This document shows, in pieces, positions 1-5,809 of a stretch of 5,809 nt of DNA. The notes below the pieces were generated by a model. It did no database searches, was not told the origin of the DNA, and worked only from the letters and a program-made list of their open reading frames with translations. Positions within the stretch are counted from its first letter, which is position 1; every line of letters starts with the position of its first letter. Position numbers and translations under genes: made by a program. The stretch is from assembly GCA_017547345.1 (NCBI GenBank), contig JAFYPY010000008.1, positions 1 through 5,809 of the forward strand. The letters run 5' to 3'. The DNA comes from Bacillota bacterium. Lineage in GTDB: Bacteria; Bacillota_A; Clostridia; Peptostreptococcales; Anaerovoracaceae.

Positions 1-174
1 ATGCCTCATTACTGCCGGATTTTCAGAAGTTATCATTATCTTAAACTTCCCAAATCCTGCAAGACCTATACTTCCGGCTACTCGCAAAAATCCGGCTATC
101 TCTGCAAGCTGACAACACTTTTTTTCTGATTCTAGCCTGGATAGTTCATTTTTTACTTCAGCAGCAAAAGACAT
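1..174 (-). CDS. whiA: WhiA family DNA-binding regulator, N-terminal fragment
   Basis: Reading the minus strand from the ATG at 174-172 gives 58 uninterrupted codons that run off the left edge of the window. The protein begins MSFAAEVKNELSRLE and continues with KKCCQLAEIAGFLRVAGSI. This closely resembles the conserved N-terminus of WhiA (MSF..-VK-EL.., then KCC-AE-AG-LR), which I recognise from the family and have not searched. WhiA proteins are about 300 residues: an N-terminal LAGLIDADG homing-endonuclease-like domain without nuclease activity, then a C-terminal helix-turn-helix. They act in sporulation in Streptomyces and in division and chromosome segregation in Bacillus. A strong AAAGGAGG ribosome site lies 8 bases upstream (GGAGG at 187-183), which fixes the start. 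The gene is divergent from the bactofilin operon. Only the beginning of the homing-endonuclease-like domain is visible. The family call is fairly secure, but the function in this organism is inferred. Confidence 0.87.
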   Translation of the reverse strand, partial: MSFAAEVKNELSRLESEKKCCQLAEIAGFLRVAGSIGLAGFGKFKIMITSENPAVMRH

Positions 175-195
175 ATATCATACCTCCTTTTTTAA

Positions 196-224
196 TTATT
201 ATGATTTTACAACAATCCTTGCAA
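196..224 (-). promoter_or_regulatory. Candidate promoter for whiA
   Basis: On the minus strand, TTGCAA (224-219) and TAATAA (201-196) are separated by 17 bases, a plausible sigma-A pair. It would start transcription close to the ribosome site. An alternative -10 box is TAAAAT (209-204) with TTTACT (231-226) 16 bases upstream, giving a slightly longer leader. Both matches are imperfect in an AT-rich region, so the exact promoter is uncertain. Confidence 0.35.
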
Positions 225-301
225 AAGTAAAAGTATTTTTTACACGGACATTGGAGTTCTTTTTTTATGTCCTTAAAATTGCTGTTTTTCAACATTTTCT
301 A

Positions 302-331
302 TTTACTTGAACCTAGACTTTGATGTATAAT
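302..331 (+). promoter_or_regulatory. Likely sigma-A promoter of the bactofilin operon
   Basis: A perfect TATAAT -10 hexamer sits at 326-331. The best-placed -35 is TTTACT at 302-307 (4 of 6 consensus bases), with an 18-base spacer. A closer TTGAAC at 307-312 leaves only 13 bases and is too near. The start of transcription would fall near 338, giving a leader of about 25 bases before the ATG at 364. This is the only good plus-strand promoter seen ahead of the three genes. Confidence 0.6.
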
Positions 332-350
332 TGTTTAGATTATGTTTTAG

Positions 351-356
351 AGAGGA
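351..356 (+). promoter_or_regulatory. Ribosome binding site deciding the first bactofilin start
   Basis: AGAGGA lies 7 bases before the ATG at 364. An in-frame TTG at 331 would lengthen the protein by 11 residues, but it overlaps the -10 box and has no ribosome site, so 364 is preferred. Confidence 0.7.
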
Positions 357-363
357 CAGTAAA

Positions 364-939
364 ATGAAAAATAATTTCACTCAGGCTCTTAAGGAACTTA
401 CAGGTTTTGATTCTGAGCCAAGTATAGAGACATCTGTTCGTGAAGATGTCATCTCTTTAGAAGAAGTAGTTAATACTTCCAACGAAGAAAAAACACATAT
501 TACCAGCACTATGGTTATTAAGGGCGATATCAAGTCCAAAGACAACGTTATTAATGAAGGTGAAATTTTTGGAGAAATTGATACCACTGAAAATATAACT
601 TCTTCTGGTTTAGTTATAGGAAACGTTTCTGCAAGAAATATGCTTATGAACGGAGCTCGTCATAGAGGCGATATTGCTCTAGAAGGCAACTTAGCAGTTA
701 GAGAGAACTCTGTAGTTGTTGGCAATGTTAATTGTGATAATTTAGATTTAGCAGGCAAGATTAAGGGCGATTGCGACGTTAAGACTTTTGCTAAAATGAA
801 GCAAAGTGCATACATTTTTGGTAATGTAATCGCAGACGATTTTGAAACAGAACAGGGTGCCAAAATCATCGGTACTATTACAACTAGAACAGGGGATCTT
901 GATTTAGACTCCGATTTCGATTTTGGAGGTGAATTCTAA
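364..939 (+). CDS. Bactofilin family polymer-forming cytoskeletal protein (first of two)
   Basis: This 191-residue protein has the glycine-punctuated repeat of bactofilins (DUF583/PF04519). About eight turns of 15-18 residues span residues 45-177, each with a pattern such as VIKGDI, IFGEI, VIGNV, VVVGNV, IKGDC or IFGNV, as expected for a short right-handed beta-helix. Bactofilins polymerise head to head without nucleotide into cytoplasmic, often membrane-bound, filaments that position cell-wall enzymes. The first 44 residues are a probably disordered acidic tail. Residues 1-15 (MKNNFTQALKELTGF) could form a small amphipathic helix, and some bactofilins bind membranes through an N-terminal segment. 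The last 14 residues form an unusual acidic and aromatic tail (DLDLDSDFDF, then GGEF). The stop codon overlaps the next start (TAATG), so the two proteins are probably made in a coupled ratio. The family is clear. The exact cellular role is inferred. Confidence 0.9.
   Translation: MKNNFTQALKELTGFDSEPSIETSVREDVISLEEVVNTSNEEKTHITSTMVIKGDIKSKDNVINEGEIFGEIDTTENITSSGLVIGNVSARNMLMNGARHRGDIALEGNLAVRENSVVVGNVNCDNLDLAGKIKGDCDVKTFAKMKQSAYIFGNVIADDFETEQGAKIIGTITTRTGDLDLDSDFDFGGEF
925..930 (+). promoter_or_regulatory. Ribosome binding site of the second bactofilin, inside the first gene
   Basis: GGAGGT lies within the last codons of the upstream gene, 8 bases before the ATG at 939. With the TAATG stop/start overlap it supports translational coupling of the two bactofilins. 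The GGAGGTGAA sequence also encodes the Gly-Gly-Glu of the upstream C-terminal tail, so the site constrains that tail's sequence. Confidence 0.75.
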
Positions 940-1406
940 TGTCTGATATCAATATGGATATGAATATGGAAACTCAGGCACTAGTTCCTGAAACATACGA
1001 CGAAATGGGTATCATCGGTCCTGAAACCAAAGTAGTCGGCGATATAGCAACAAAAGGTCACATCGCAGTACTAGGTGCTGTAGTAGGTGACATCAATGCC
1101 ATAGGTAATGTTATTATTGCAGGCAAAATCGAGGGTAATATCAAGTGTGATAACTTCTATGTTGAGGAAGGCAAACTTGAAACAAACATTGAGGCTACAG
1201 GCTCTGTACATATAAAAGAAAATGTAATCTTAAAAGGGACAGTTCGTTGCAAAGACATCACAATTACAGGCACAGTACTTGGCGATATTGTTGCAACAGG
1301 CAAGATTGGCATCTCAAAAACAGGCGTTGTTAAAGGCAGCGTTAAGGCTTCCCAGATGGCAATGGAACTTGGAGCAAAACTCGAAGGTTCCATCGCAATC
1401 GTATAA
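939..1406 (+). CDS. Bactofilin family polymer-forming cytoskeletal protein (second of two)
   Basis: This 155-residue protein is a paralogue of the upstream bactofilin. From about residue 24 to the C-terminus it consists of eight beta-helix turns with the recurring VxGDI/xxGNI element (KVVGDIATKG, AVVGDINAIG, KIEGNIKCDN, VILKGTVRCK, TVLGDIVATG, VVKGSVKAS, KLEGSIAIV). This matches the size and fold of the bactofilin core. The N-terminal tail is short and rich in Met, Asp and Asn (MSDINMDMNMETQ). Unlike its partner it has no C-terminal tail, because the last helix turn ends the protein. A CDN motif after the GKI-GN turn matches one in the first protein (NCDNLDLAGKIKGD), which supports origin by tandem duplication. 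The ATG overlaps the upstream stop codon and has a good GGAGGT site. The two proteins probably co-polymerise or form layered filaments, as paired bactofilins do elsewhere, but this is inferred. Confidence 0.9.
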   Translation: MSDINMDMNMETQALVPETYDEMGIIGPETKVVGDIATKGHIAVLGAVVGDINAIGNVIIAGKIEGNIKCDNFYVEEGKLETNIEATGSVHIKENVILKGTVRCKDITITGTVLGDIVATGKIGISKTGVVKGSVKASQMAMELGAKLEGSIAIV

Positions 1407-1429
1407 TGACGAATTGAGTAAGAAACCCT

Positions 1430-2335
1430 ATGAGTATTAAACGTTGGAAACAGGTTATTACATCTTTTGTGCTGCTATTGATAGTTTCCCTCATTATATT
1501 AGCAATTATTTTAGGACTACGAATAAATCACTATAAGAACCTTATTGAAGAAGGTGCACTTATAGATTTAACATCATATGATTCTTTAAGCCCTACAGAA
1601 CTTTCTCATTTATTTAAGTATCTAAGTTCTTCGAACAATTATGGGTCTAAAGAATACCAAAATCTTTTCCCTGATTTGTATGTAGAAAACAATTTTGATT
1701 ATGTTTCGGCAAAATCAAAAGTATGTTATCTAACATTTGATGATGGACCAAACGTTGCAACTACTACAAGAGTCTTGGACATTCTGAAGGAACACAACAT
1801 TAAGGCAACCTTCTTTGTTATCTATTCCGATGGCGAAGAAGAAAAAGCTTTGTATAAGCGTATGATAGACGAAGGCCATACAATAGGAGTACATTCTGCC
1901 AGCCATAATTATGACTTAATATATTCTTCCATAGATGCATATTTGACTGATTTTGAAAAGTTGTCTTCTCATCTCGAAGATATAACTGGCGTTAAACCTG
2001 AGGTGTTCAGATTCCCAGGTGGCTCTATTAATACTTACAATAATTCCATGTATAGAGAGCTTATTGCAGAAATGATTAGAAGAGGCTATACGTATTACGA
2101 CTGGAATGTTTCCAGTGGTGATGCTACTTATCCTACACTTACAAAAGAAAAAGTTATAGATAATGTTCTTAAAGGAAGCATTGAACAAGATGATGCCATA
2201 GTTTTGATGCATGATAGTTATGGTCATGATTCTACTGTAGCCGCACTTCCTGAAATCATTAAAGGAATGAGAAATCAAGGATACAGTTTCGCGGCTCTTG
2301 ATAAAACGGTAACTCCTTGGTGCTTCGGATATTAA
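1430..2335 (+). CDS. Membrane-anchored CE4 polysaccharide deacetylase (NodB domain), probable peptidoglycan deacetylase
   Basis: The 301-residue protein has a basic N-terminus (MSIKRWKQ), then one hydrophobic helix at about residues 11-30 without an obvious signal-peptidase site. This suggests a type II anchor with the enzyme outside the cell. After a linker of about 65 residues, the NodB domain spans roughly 97-290 with all five CE4 motifs: TFDDGP (102-107, base Asp104 and metal Asp105), HSASH (155-159, metal His155 and His159), RFPGGS (194-199), DWNVSSGD (224-231) and LMHD (259-262, His261). CE4 enzymes remove acetyl groups from N-acetylglucosamine or N-acetylmuramic acid in glycans. Peptidoglycan is the likely target but is not proved by sequence. 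The only two cysteines, Cys99 and Cys298, flank the domain and could form a disulfide. The start is constrained by an in-frame TGA at 1415-1417, and the ribosome site is weak. The gene lies 23 bases after the second bactofilin and is probably co-transcribed with it. Confidence 0.9.
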   Translation: MSIKRWKQVITSFVLLLIVSLIILAIILGLRINHYKNLIEEGALIDLTSYDSLSPTELSHLFKYLSSSNNYGSKEYQNLFPDLYVENNFDYVSAKSKVCYLTFDDGPNVATTTRVLDILKEHNIKATFFVIYSDGEEEKALYKRMIDEGHTIGVHSASHNYDLIYSSIDAYLTDFEKLSSHLEDITGVKPEVFRFPGGSINTYNNSMYRELIAEMIRRGYTYYDWNVSSGDATYPTLTKEKVIDNVLKGSIEQDDAIVLMHDSYGHDSTVAALPEIIKGMRNQGYSFAALDKTVTPWCFGY

Positions 2336-2347
2336 CAAAAAACAATT

Positions 2348-2378
2348 AAGGTGGATTTCATTTAGAAACCCACCTTTT
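2348..2378. terminator. Probable bidirectional intrinsic terminator between convergent genes
   Basis: AAGGTGGATTTC (2348-2359) pairs with GAAACCCACCTT (2365-2376) around a 5-base loop, giving a 12-bp stem with one A-C mismatch. On the plus strand a short T run (2375-2378) ends the deacetylase operon. On the minus strand the same stem is followed by a run of six T (complement of the A run at 2337-2342), suiting termination of the SulP gene. The position between two converging stop codons supports this. Confidence 0.75.
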
Positions 2379-2404
2379 ATATTGCCTTAAACTCTATTAT
2401 ATAT

Positions 2405-4048
2405 TTACATATGCTCTTCCATCGCTACAACAATAGCATGCTGTGCGCTATCAAATACATATTCTCTACCAATTAGGTCGATGAATCCGCCCTGTTCCAT
2501 TAGGCTATAAACCTTTGGCTGTACGCTTGTTAGATAAACTTCTGTACCCATTTCATTCATTTCTTTAACTAATTCAGTTAAGGCCTGAATACCAGAAACA
2601 TCGATTACAGGAACGCCTCTCATGGATAAGATTAGCCCTTCTGTCATTCCTTCTTCCTTAATCTTCTTGCTTAGCTTATCAACTACAGCGAAGAAAATTG
2701 TACCAGTTAGGTAAGCAACCTTAACTTTCTTTGAAACTGCAGGAACATGAACACCGATTTTATCAAGTCTTTCCTTATCGATTTCTGCAACTGTAACATC
2801 TATATCAGTTAACTTAACTAGTAATAAGAACGCAGATACCGCAACACCGATTAAGATAGCCTTAGTTAAGTCTAGAACCACTGTCGCTACCATTGTGATG
2901 ACAAACTTAAGGATTCCAGGCTTGAACTTGTGTCCAAAGATGAAGTCGATGTTTTCCCAGTCGTTCATTCTCCAAGCTGTAACCATAAGAACGCCTGCTA
3001 GTGCAGAAAGCGGAATAGTTGACATGATTGGACCGATTACAAACATGGAAAGTAATAGAATTACTGCGTGGATGATACCGGCAAGTCTTGTTTCGCAACC
3101 AGCTTTGATAGCAACGCTGGTTCTTGCGATAGCTGCTGTCGCTGGCACACCACCAAATAATGGAATAACCATGTTACCGATACCCTGTGCAACAAGTTCT
3201 CTGTCAGCATTAAAATCTTCTTTTTTCATCTTGCTCGCTGAAGCTCCACAAAGAAGAGATTCAATCATACCAAGGGCAGCAATGGAGAATGCGGGAACAA
3301 GTAAATTCCAGAACTGATCCATGCTAACGCCTACAAGGGATAATCTGTCTTCAAGCATGATGGACTTTGGAATATCTCCTACTACTTCTACATTGAAGTC
3401 GAAGAAATAGCCCGCGATTACAACTAAGATAATCGCTGCAAGTGATGAAGGTAATTTTTCATTAAGTTTCTTTGGCCATAACAGCATGAAAAGAATTACT
3501 GCTGTACCGATACCAACGGCCTGCCAATTCGGACTAAATCCATCTGTAAAATATGACACAACCTTTAAGATTGCAAGGTCACCTTCGGACTTGACTCCGA
3601 AGAAGTTGTCTAGCTGACCAAGTGCAATGATGATTGCGATACCAGACGTAAAACCTGTGATTACAGAAGATGGTATGTAATATATGATTCTGCCTAGTTT
3701 AAGCACGCCTGCAAGTAATAGGATAACCCCTGCAAGGAAGCTGGCCATGAAGATACCCTGTAAACCATACTGTGATGCAAGAGTAATTAGGATGGCTGAC
3801 ATTGCCCCTGTAGGACCTGAAATCTGGAAAGATGCTCCAGAGAACATACTGATGATGATACCACCTAAAATAGCCGTTACTAGACCAGAAGCTGCTGTTG
3901 CCCCAGAGCTGACACCGAATGCCAATGCTAGTGGAAGAGCTACTGCTGCAACTGTAATACCGGACATAACGTCTTTTGTTAGTCTTTGACCGTTATAACC
4001 GGCAAATTCCTTTTTTAAATCTGCGAAATAAGTTTTCACCAAATTCAT
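2405..4048 (-). CDS. SulP family inorganic anion transporter with C-terminal STAS domain
   Basis: This complete 547-residue membrane protein has the SulP/SLC26 layout. Hydrophobic segments fill about residues 25-412, followed by a cytoplasmic STAS domain at about 430-545. Family landmarks include the N-terminal DVMSGITVAAVALPLALAFG (26-45), QISGPTGAM (75-83) near the substrate site, an acidic residue in ALGMIES (Glu263) where related transporters also keep an acidic residue, and FGGVPATAAIARTS (298-311). The STAS domain carries the VIDVSG loop (481-486). SulP proteins move sulfate, bicarbonate, C4-dicarboxylates or other anions, usually with Na+ or H+. Sequence alone does not choose among them, and no carbonic anhydrase or sulfate-assimilation gene is present here to help. 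The ATG at 4048 has AGAAGG 11 bases upstream, a slightly long spacing. Length and motifs look intact. It converges on the deacetylase gene. Confidence 0.93.
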   Translation of the reverse strand: MNLVKTYFADLKKEFAGYNGQRLTKDVMSGITVAAVALPLALAFGVSSGATAASGLVTAILGGIIISMFSGASFQISGPTGAMSAILITLASQYGLQGIFMASFLAGVILLLAGVLKLGRIIYYIPSSVITGFTSGIAIIIALGQLDNFFGVKSEGDLAILKVVSYFTDGFSPNWQAVGIGTAVILFMLLWPKKLNEKLPSSLAAIILVVIAGYFFDFNVEVVGDIPKSIMLEDRLSLVGVSMDQFWNLLVPAFSIAALGMIESLLCGASASKMKKEDFNADRELVAQGIGNMVIPLFGGVPATAAIARTSVAIKAGCETRLAGIIHAVILLLSMFVIGPIMSTIPLSALAGVLMVTAWRMNDWENIDFIFGHKFKPGILKFVITMVATVVLDLTKAILIGVAVSAFLLLVKLTDIDVTVAEIDKERLDKIGVHVPAVSKKVKVAYLTGTIFFAVVDKLSKKIKEEGMTEGLILSMRGVPVIDVSGIQALTELVKEMNEMGTEVYLTSVQPKVYSLMEQGGFIDLIGREYVFDSAQHAIVVAMEEHM

Positions 4049-4178
4049 TTGTTTTTGCGCCTTCTTTCTTTAATAAAAACCTTTGATTTAACTATGTTAA
4101 GAAGCTTTGCTTCCTAATTTCCAAACCCAATTATTTTAACACATTTTTGACATAAAATCTAGTATTTATTGTTATGGA
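4049..4178 (-). promoter_or_regulatory. 130-base leader region of the SulP gene with possible promoter and small hairpin
   Basis: This AT-rich gap separates the MATE stop from the SulP start. On the minus strand a -10-like TAAAAT lies at 4138-4133, but its -35 (TAGATT, 4161-4156, 17-base spacer) is weak. A small perfect inverted repeat, GAAGC-AAA-GCTTC (4113-4101), lies between this and the start codon. It could be a weak terminator for the upstream operon or a leader structure, but it lacks a proper T run. No strong terminator is seen after the MATE gene, so readthrough into SulP is possible. Confidence 0.3.
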
Positions 4179-5564
4179 TTATGCCCTACCTTCTTCTAAT
4201 TTGTGCATTTCTCTATGTTCCATGACCAGCATTACGACAGAAATTGCTGCTGCCAAAAAATCCGCCGCCGGGCCCGCAAACATGAGCCCATCAATTCCGA
4301 AAAATCTAGGCAATATTATTATTAACGGCATTAAGCACAGCAACTGCCTTGTGATTCCAAGGAAGGTCCCCTTTGCCGGTTTTCCTATGGAAGTAAAGAA
4401 GTTTGATGAAAGCGGCTGAATATTATTTAGGAATGTACAGAACATATAAATTCTAAAGTATTCTACAGCAAAAGCAAAATACATCTCTGAACCATCACCA
4501 AATAAACCTATTATCTGTCTTGGGAATGCCTGGAATAGCACAAATGCAAATATGCATATTATACTGCTGGCATTTAGACTGAGCTTCAGTACCTTTCTCA
4601 CTCTTTCATACTGTTTTGCCCCATAATTAAAGCTGATTATAGGCTGCATTCCCTGTCCAATCCCTATGCAAACAGAAAAGAACATGAAACTCACTTTATT
4701 TATAATTCCGGCGCAGGCAAGTGGAATAGATTCTCCATATACAGACATTGCACCATAGTATGTCAACGTATTATTTAATATTATTTGAACTGCCATCATA
4801 GACATATGGTTTGCAAGTTGCGCAAGACCTAAGCTAGCCGCATAACCGCCGTATCTTACCCTAGGTAGTAGATGTTCTTTCGTTATTTTTCCTGCCTTAT
4901 AGTTTGATATATATCTAATAACTAGGATAGCCGATACAATCTGTCCAAGGATAGTAGCAAGTGCTGCACCCTTCATTCCCATATTTAGTCCGAATATAAA
5001 AAGTGGGTCCAAAACAGCATTCAAAATAGCACCTGTTAGGTTGCACATCATCGAGTATCTAGGGCTTCCGTCGGCTCTAACTAGGTGAGATCCACCGTTT
5101 GATAACATAAAAAACGGGAATCCGAGAGCTGTTATGCCTACGTACTCTTTAGCATATGGAAGTACGTCCTGCGGTGAACCAAAGAACAATAATAGTGGTT
5201 CTAAAAACACAAGGGTAATTGCCCCTATTATTAAGCCTAGGGAAAATAAGATAGCCGCCGCGTTTCCTACATAAAACAACGCTTTTTCTTTATCCCCTCT
5301 GCCCATGGACAGATTAAAGGCTGATGCTGCACCAATGCCCATCATCAAGGCTAAACCAATGCAACAAGTCGATAGCGGAAAGGCAACATTAGTCGCTGCA
5401 TTGCCCAGTTCACCTACGCTCTGACCTATAAAGAATTGGTCAACGATGTTATATAGCGCTCCTACTACCATGGCAATTATGCTCGGTATTGCAAATTTTC
5501 GTAACAGAGTCCCAACAGGCTCTTTGCCCAAAGGGTTATCAACTGTAGGATTGTGTAAATTCAT
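4179..5564 (-). CDS. MATE family multidrug/metabolite efflux transporter
   Basis: This complete 461-residue inner-membrane protein has the usual MATE length and about 12 hydrophobic segments in two related halves. Family signatures in order are VDQFFIGQ (41-48) in the first helix, RADGSPRYSM (163-172), LNAVLDPLFIFG (181-192), GIGQGMQPIISFNYGAKQYERV (about 301-322, the second-half signature) and GPAADFLAA (431-439). The pattern most resembles the MepA-like branch of MATE proteins, by recall and not by search. MATE proteins export organic cations, drugs or metabolites using Na+ or H+ gradients, but the substrate cannot be read here. The ATG at 5564 has an AGGACGG ribosome site (5578-5572) 7 bases upstream. 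The gene begins 17 bases after a DMT transporter stop, so the two are probably co-transcribed. No regulator such as a MarR or TetR gene is adjacent within the window. Confidence 0.93.
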   Translation of the reverse strand: MNLHNPTVDNPLGKEPVGTLLRKFAIPSIIAMVVGALYNIVDQFFIGQSVGELGNAATNVAFPLSTCCIGLALMMGIGAASAFNLSMGRGDKEKALFYVGNAAAILFSLGLIIGAITLVFLEPLLLFFGSPQDVLPYAKEYVGITALGFPFFMLSNGGSHLVRADGSPRYSMMCNLTGAILNAVLDPLFIFGLNMGMKGAALATILGQIVSAILVIRYISNYKAGKITKEHLLPRVRYGGYAASLGLAQLANHMSMMAVQIILNNTLTYYGAMSVYGESIPLACAGIINKVSFMFFSVCIGIGQGMQPIISFNYGAKQYERVRKVLKLSLNASSIICIFAFVLFQAFPRQIIGLFGDGSEMYFAFAVEYFRIYMFCTFLNNIQPLSSNFFTSIGKPAKGTFLGITRQLLCLMPLIIILPRFFGIDGLMFAGPAADFLAAAISVVMLVMEHREMHKLEEGRA

Positions 5565-5581
5565 ATTTAAACCGTCCTATT

Positions 5582-5809
5582 TTATAAATTAAGAAGTGCA
5601 ATCGCCACAGCTATCAAGCAAAGGGCCACGCCTTTTTTTATACTTATCTTTTCCTTAAATGCTACGATTCCTGCAATAACGATGATAACCATAGCACCGA
5701 TGCTATATGTAGGATAAACGATTACTGAGCTTACTTCTCTTAAAGCCGCTAGTAAGAATACTGAAAAATAGTAGTTTGGTATGCCCACCAAAATACCAAA
5801 AATTATGTC
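5582..5809 (-). CDS. DMT/EamA-type transporter, C-terminal fragment
   Basis: The minus-strand frame enters from the right edge and runs 75 codons to a TAA at 5584-5582, so only the C-terminus of a longer protein (usually about 280-300 residues) is visible. An internal TTG at 5791 is not the start, because the frame stays open to the window edge. Two or three hydrophobic helices are visible. They include the pattern FLLAALREVSSVIVYPTYSI, then AFKEKISIKKGVALCLIAVA and a final LLNL. This is typical of the last helices of drug/metabolite transporter (EamA-type) proteins, with the conserved Glu-Lys and basic loop before the last helix. The substrate is unknown. It directly precedes the MATE gene, with the MATE ribosome site inside the 17-base gap, suggesting a two-transporter operon. 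Confidence 0.75.
   Translation of the reverse strand, partial: DIIFGILVGIPNYYFSVFLLAALREVSSVIVYPTYSIGAMVIIVIAGIVAFKEKISIKKGVALCLIAVAIALLNL

Noticed and set aside
307..331. TTGAAC as the -35 box of the bactofilin promoter
   Set aside because: The spacer to TATAAT would be only 13 bases, too short for sigma-A. TTTACT at 302 gives 18.
331..363. Upstream TTG start for the first bactofilin, adding 11 residues
   Set aside because: The TTG overlaps the TATAAT -10 box and has no ribosome site, while the ATG at 364 has AGAGGA 7 bases upstream.
1916..2338. Open frame of 140 codons on the minus strand within the deacetylase gene
   Set aside because: It lies wholly opposite a clearly functional CE4 domain, has no recognisable motif and spans the region before the terminator. 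It is a shadow frame.
2895..3317. Open frame of 140 codons on the plus strand within the SulP gene
   Set aside because: It is antisense to conserved SulP transmembrane segments with no family resemblance or ribosome site support.
4101..4113. GAAGC-TTT-GCTTC hairpin as a true terminator of the MATE gene
   Set aside because: The stem is only five strict pairs and is not followed by a T run on the minus strand, so it is noted only as a possible leader structure.
5582..5791. A complete 69-residue small membrane protein starting at TTG 5791
   Set aside because: The frame is open to the window edge, and the sequence matches the last helices of a longer DMT transporter, so it is a fragment cut by the window.

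Overview
The window is AT-rich, gene-dense DNA from a low-GC Gram-positive bacterium, most likely an anaerobic member of the Clostridia (Bacillota). This rests on the Shine-Dalgarno sites (AAAGGAGG, GGAGGTG), the recognisable clostridial-type WhiA N-terminus, and the kinds of transporters present. No species is claimed. There are no RNA genes, CRISPR arrays, insertion sequences or phage genes. Both ends of the window cut through genes.

Left part (1-2380). A truncated whiA (minus strand, only its first 58 codons) is transcribed away from a three-gene plus-strand operon, with a 189-base divergent promoter region between them. The operon encodes two bactofilins (polymer-forming cytoskeletal proteins), whose stop and start codons overlap as TAATG, followed 23 bases later by a membrane-anchored CE4 (NodB-type) polysaccharide deacetylase with all its catalytic motifs. 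It ends at a hairpin terminator that probably also serves the convergent gene on the other side. The simplest reading is a cell-envelope morphogenesis module. The bactofilins would form a cytoplasmic membrane-associated scaffold, and the deacetylase would modify peptidoglycan or another wall glycan outside the membrane. The physical link between them is inferred, not shown.

Right part (2400-5809, all minus strand). Read in the direction of transcription, this holds the C-terminal end of a DMT/EamA-type transporter, a complete MATE-family exporter 17 bases downstream, a 130-base gap, and a complete SulP-family anion transporter with a C-terminal STAS domain. The DMT and MATE genes look co-transcribed. 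SulP may have its own promoter in the gap.

Most of the window is ordinary housekeeping and transport content. The part most worth attention is the pairing of two coupled bactofilins with a CE4 deacetylase, next to a whiA that does not have its usual upstream neighbour.
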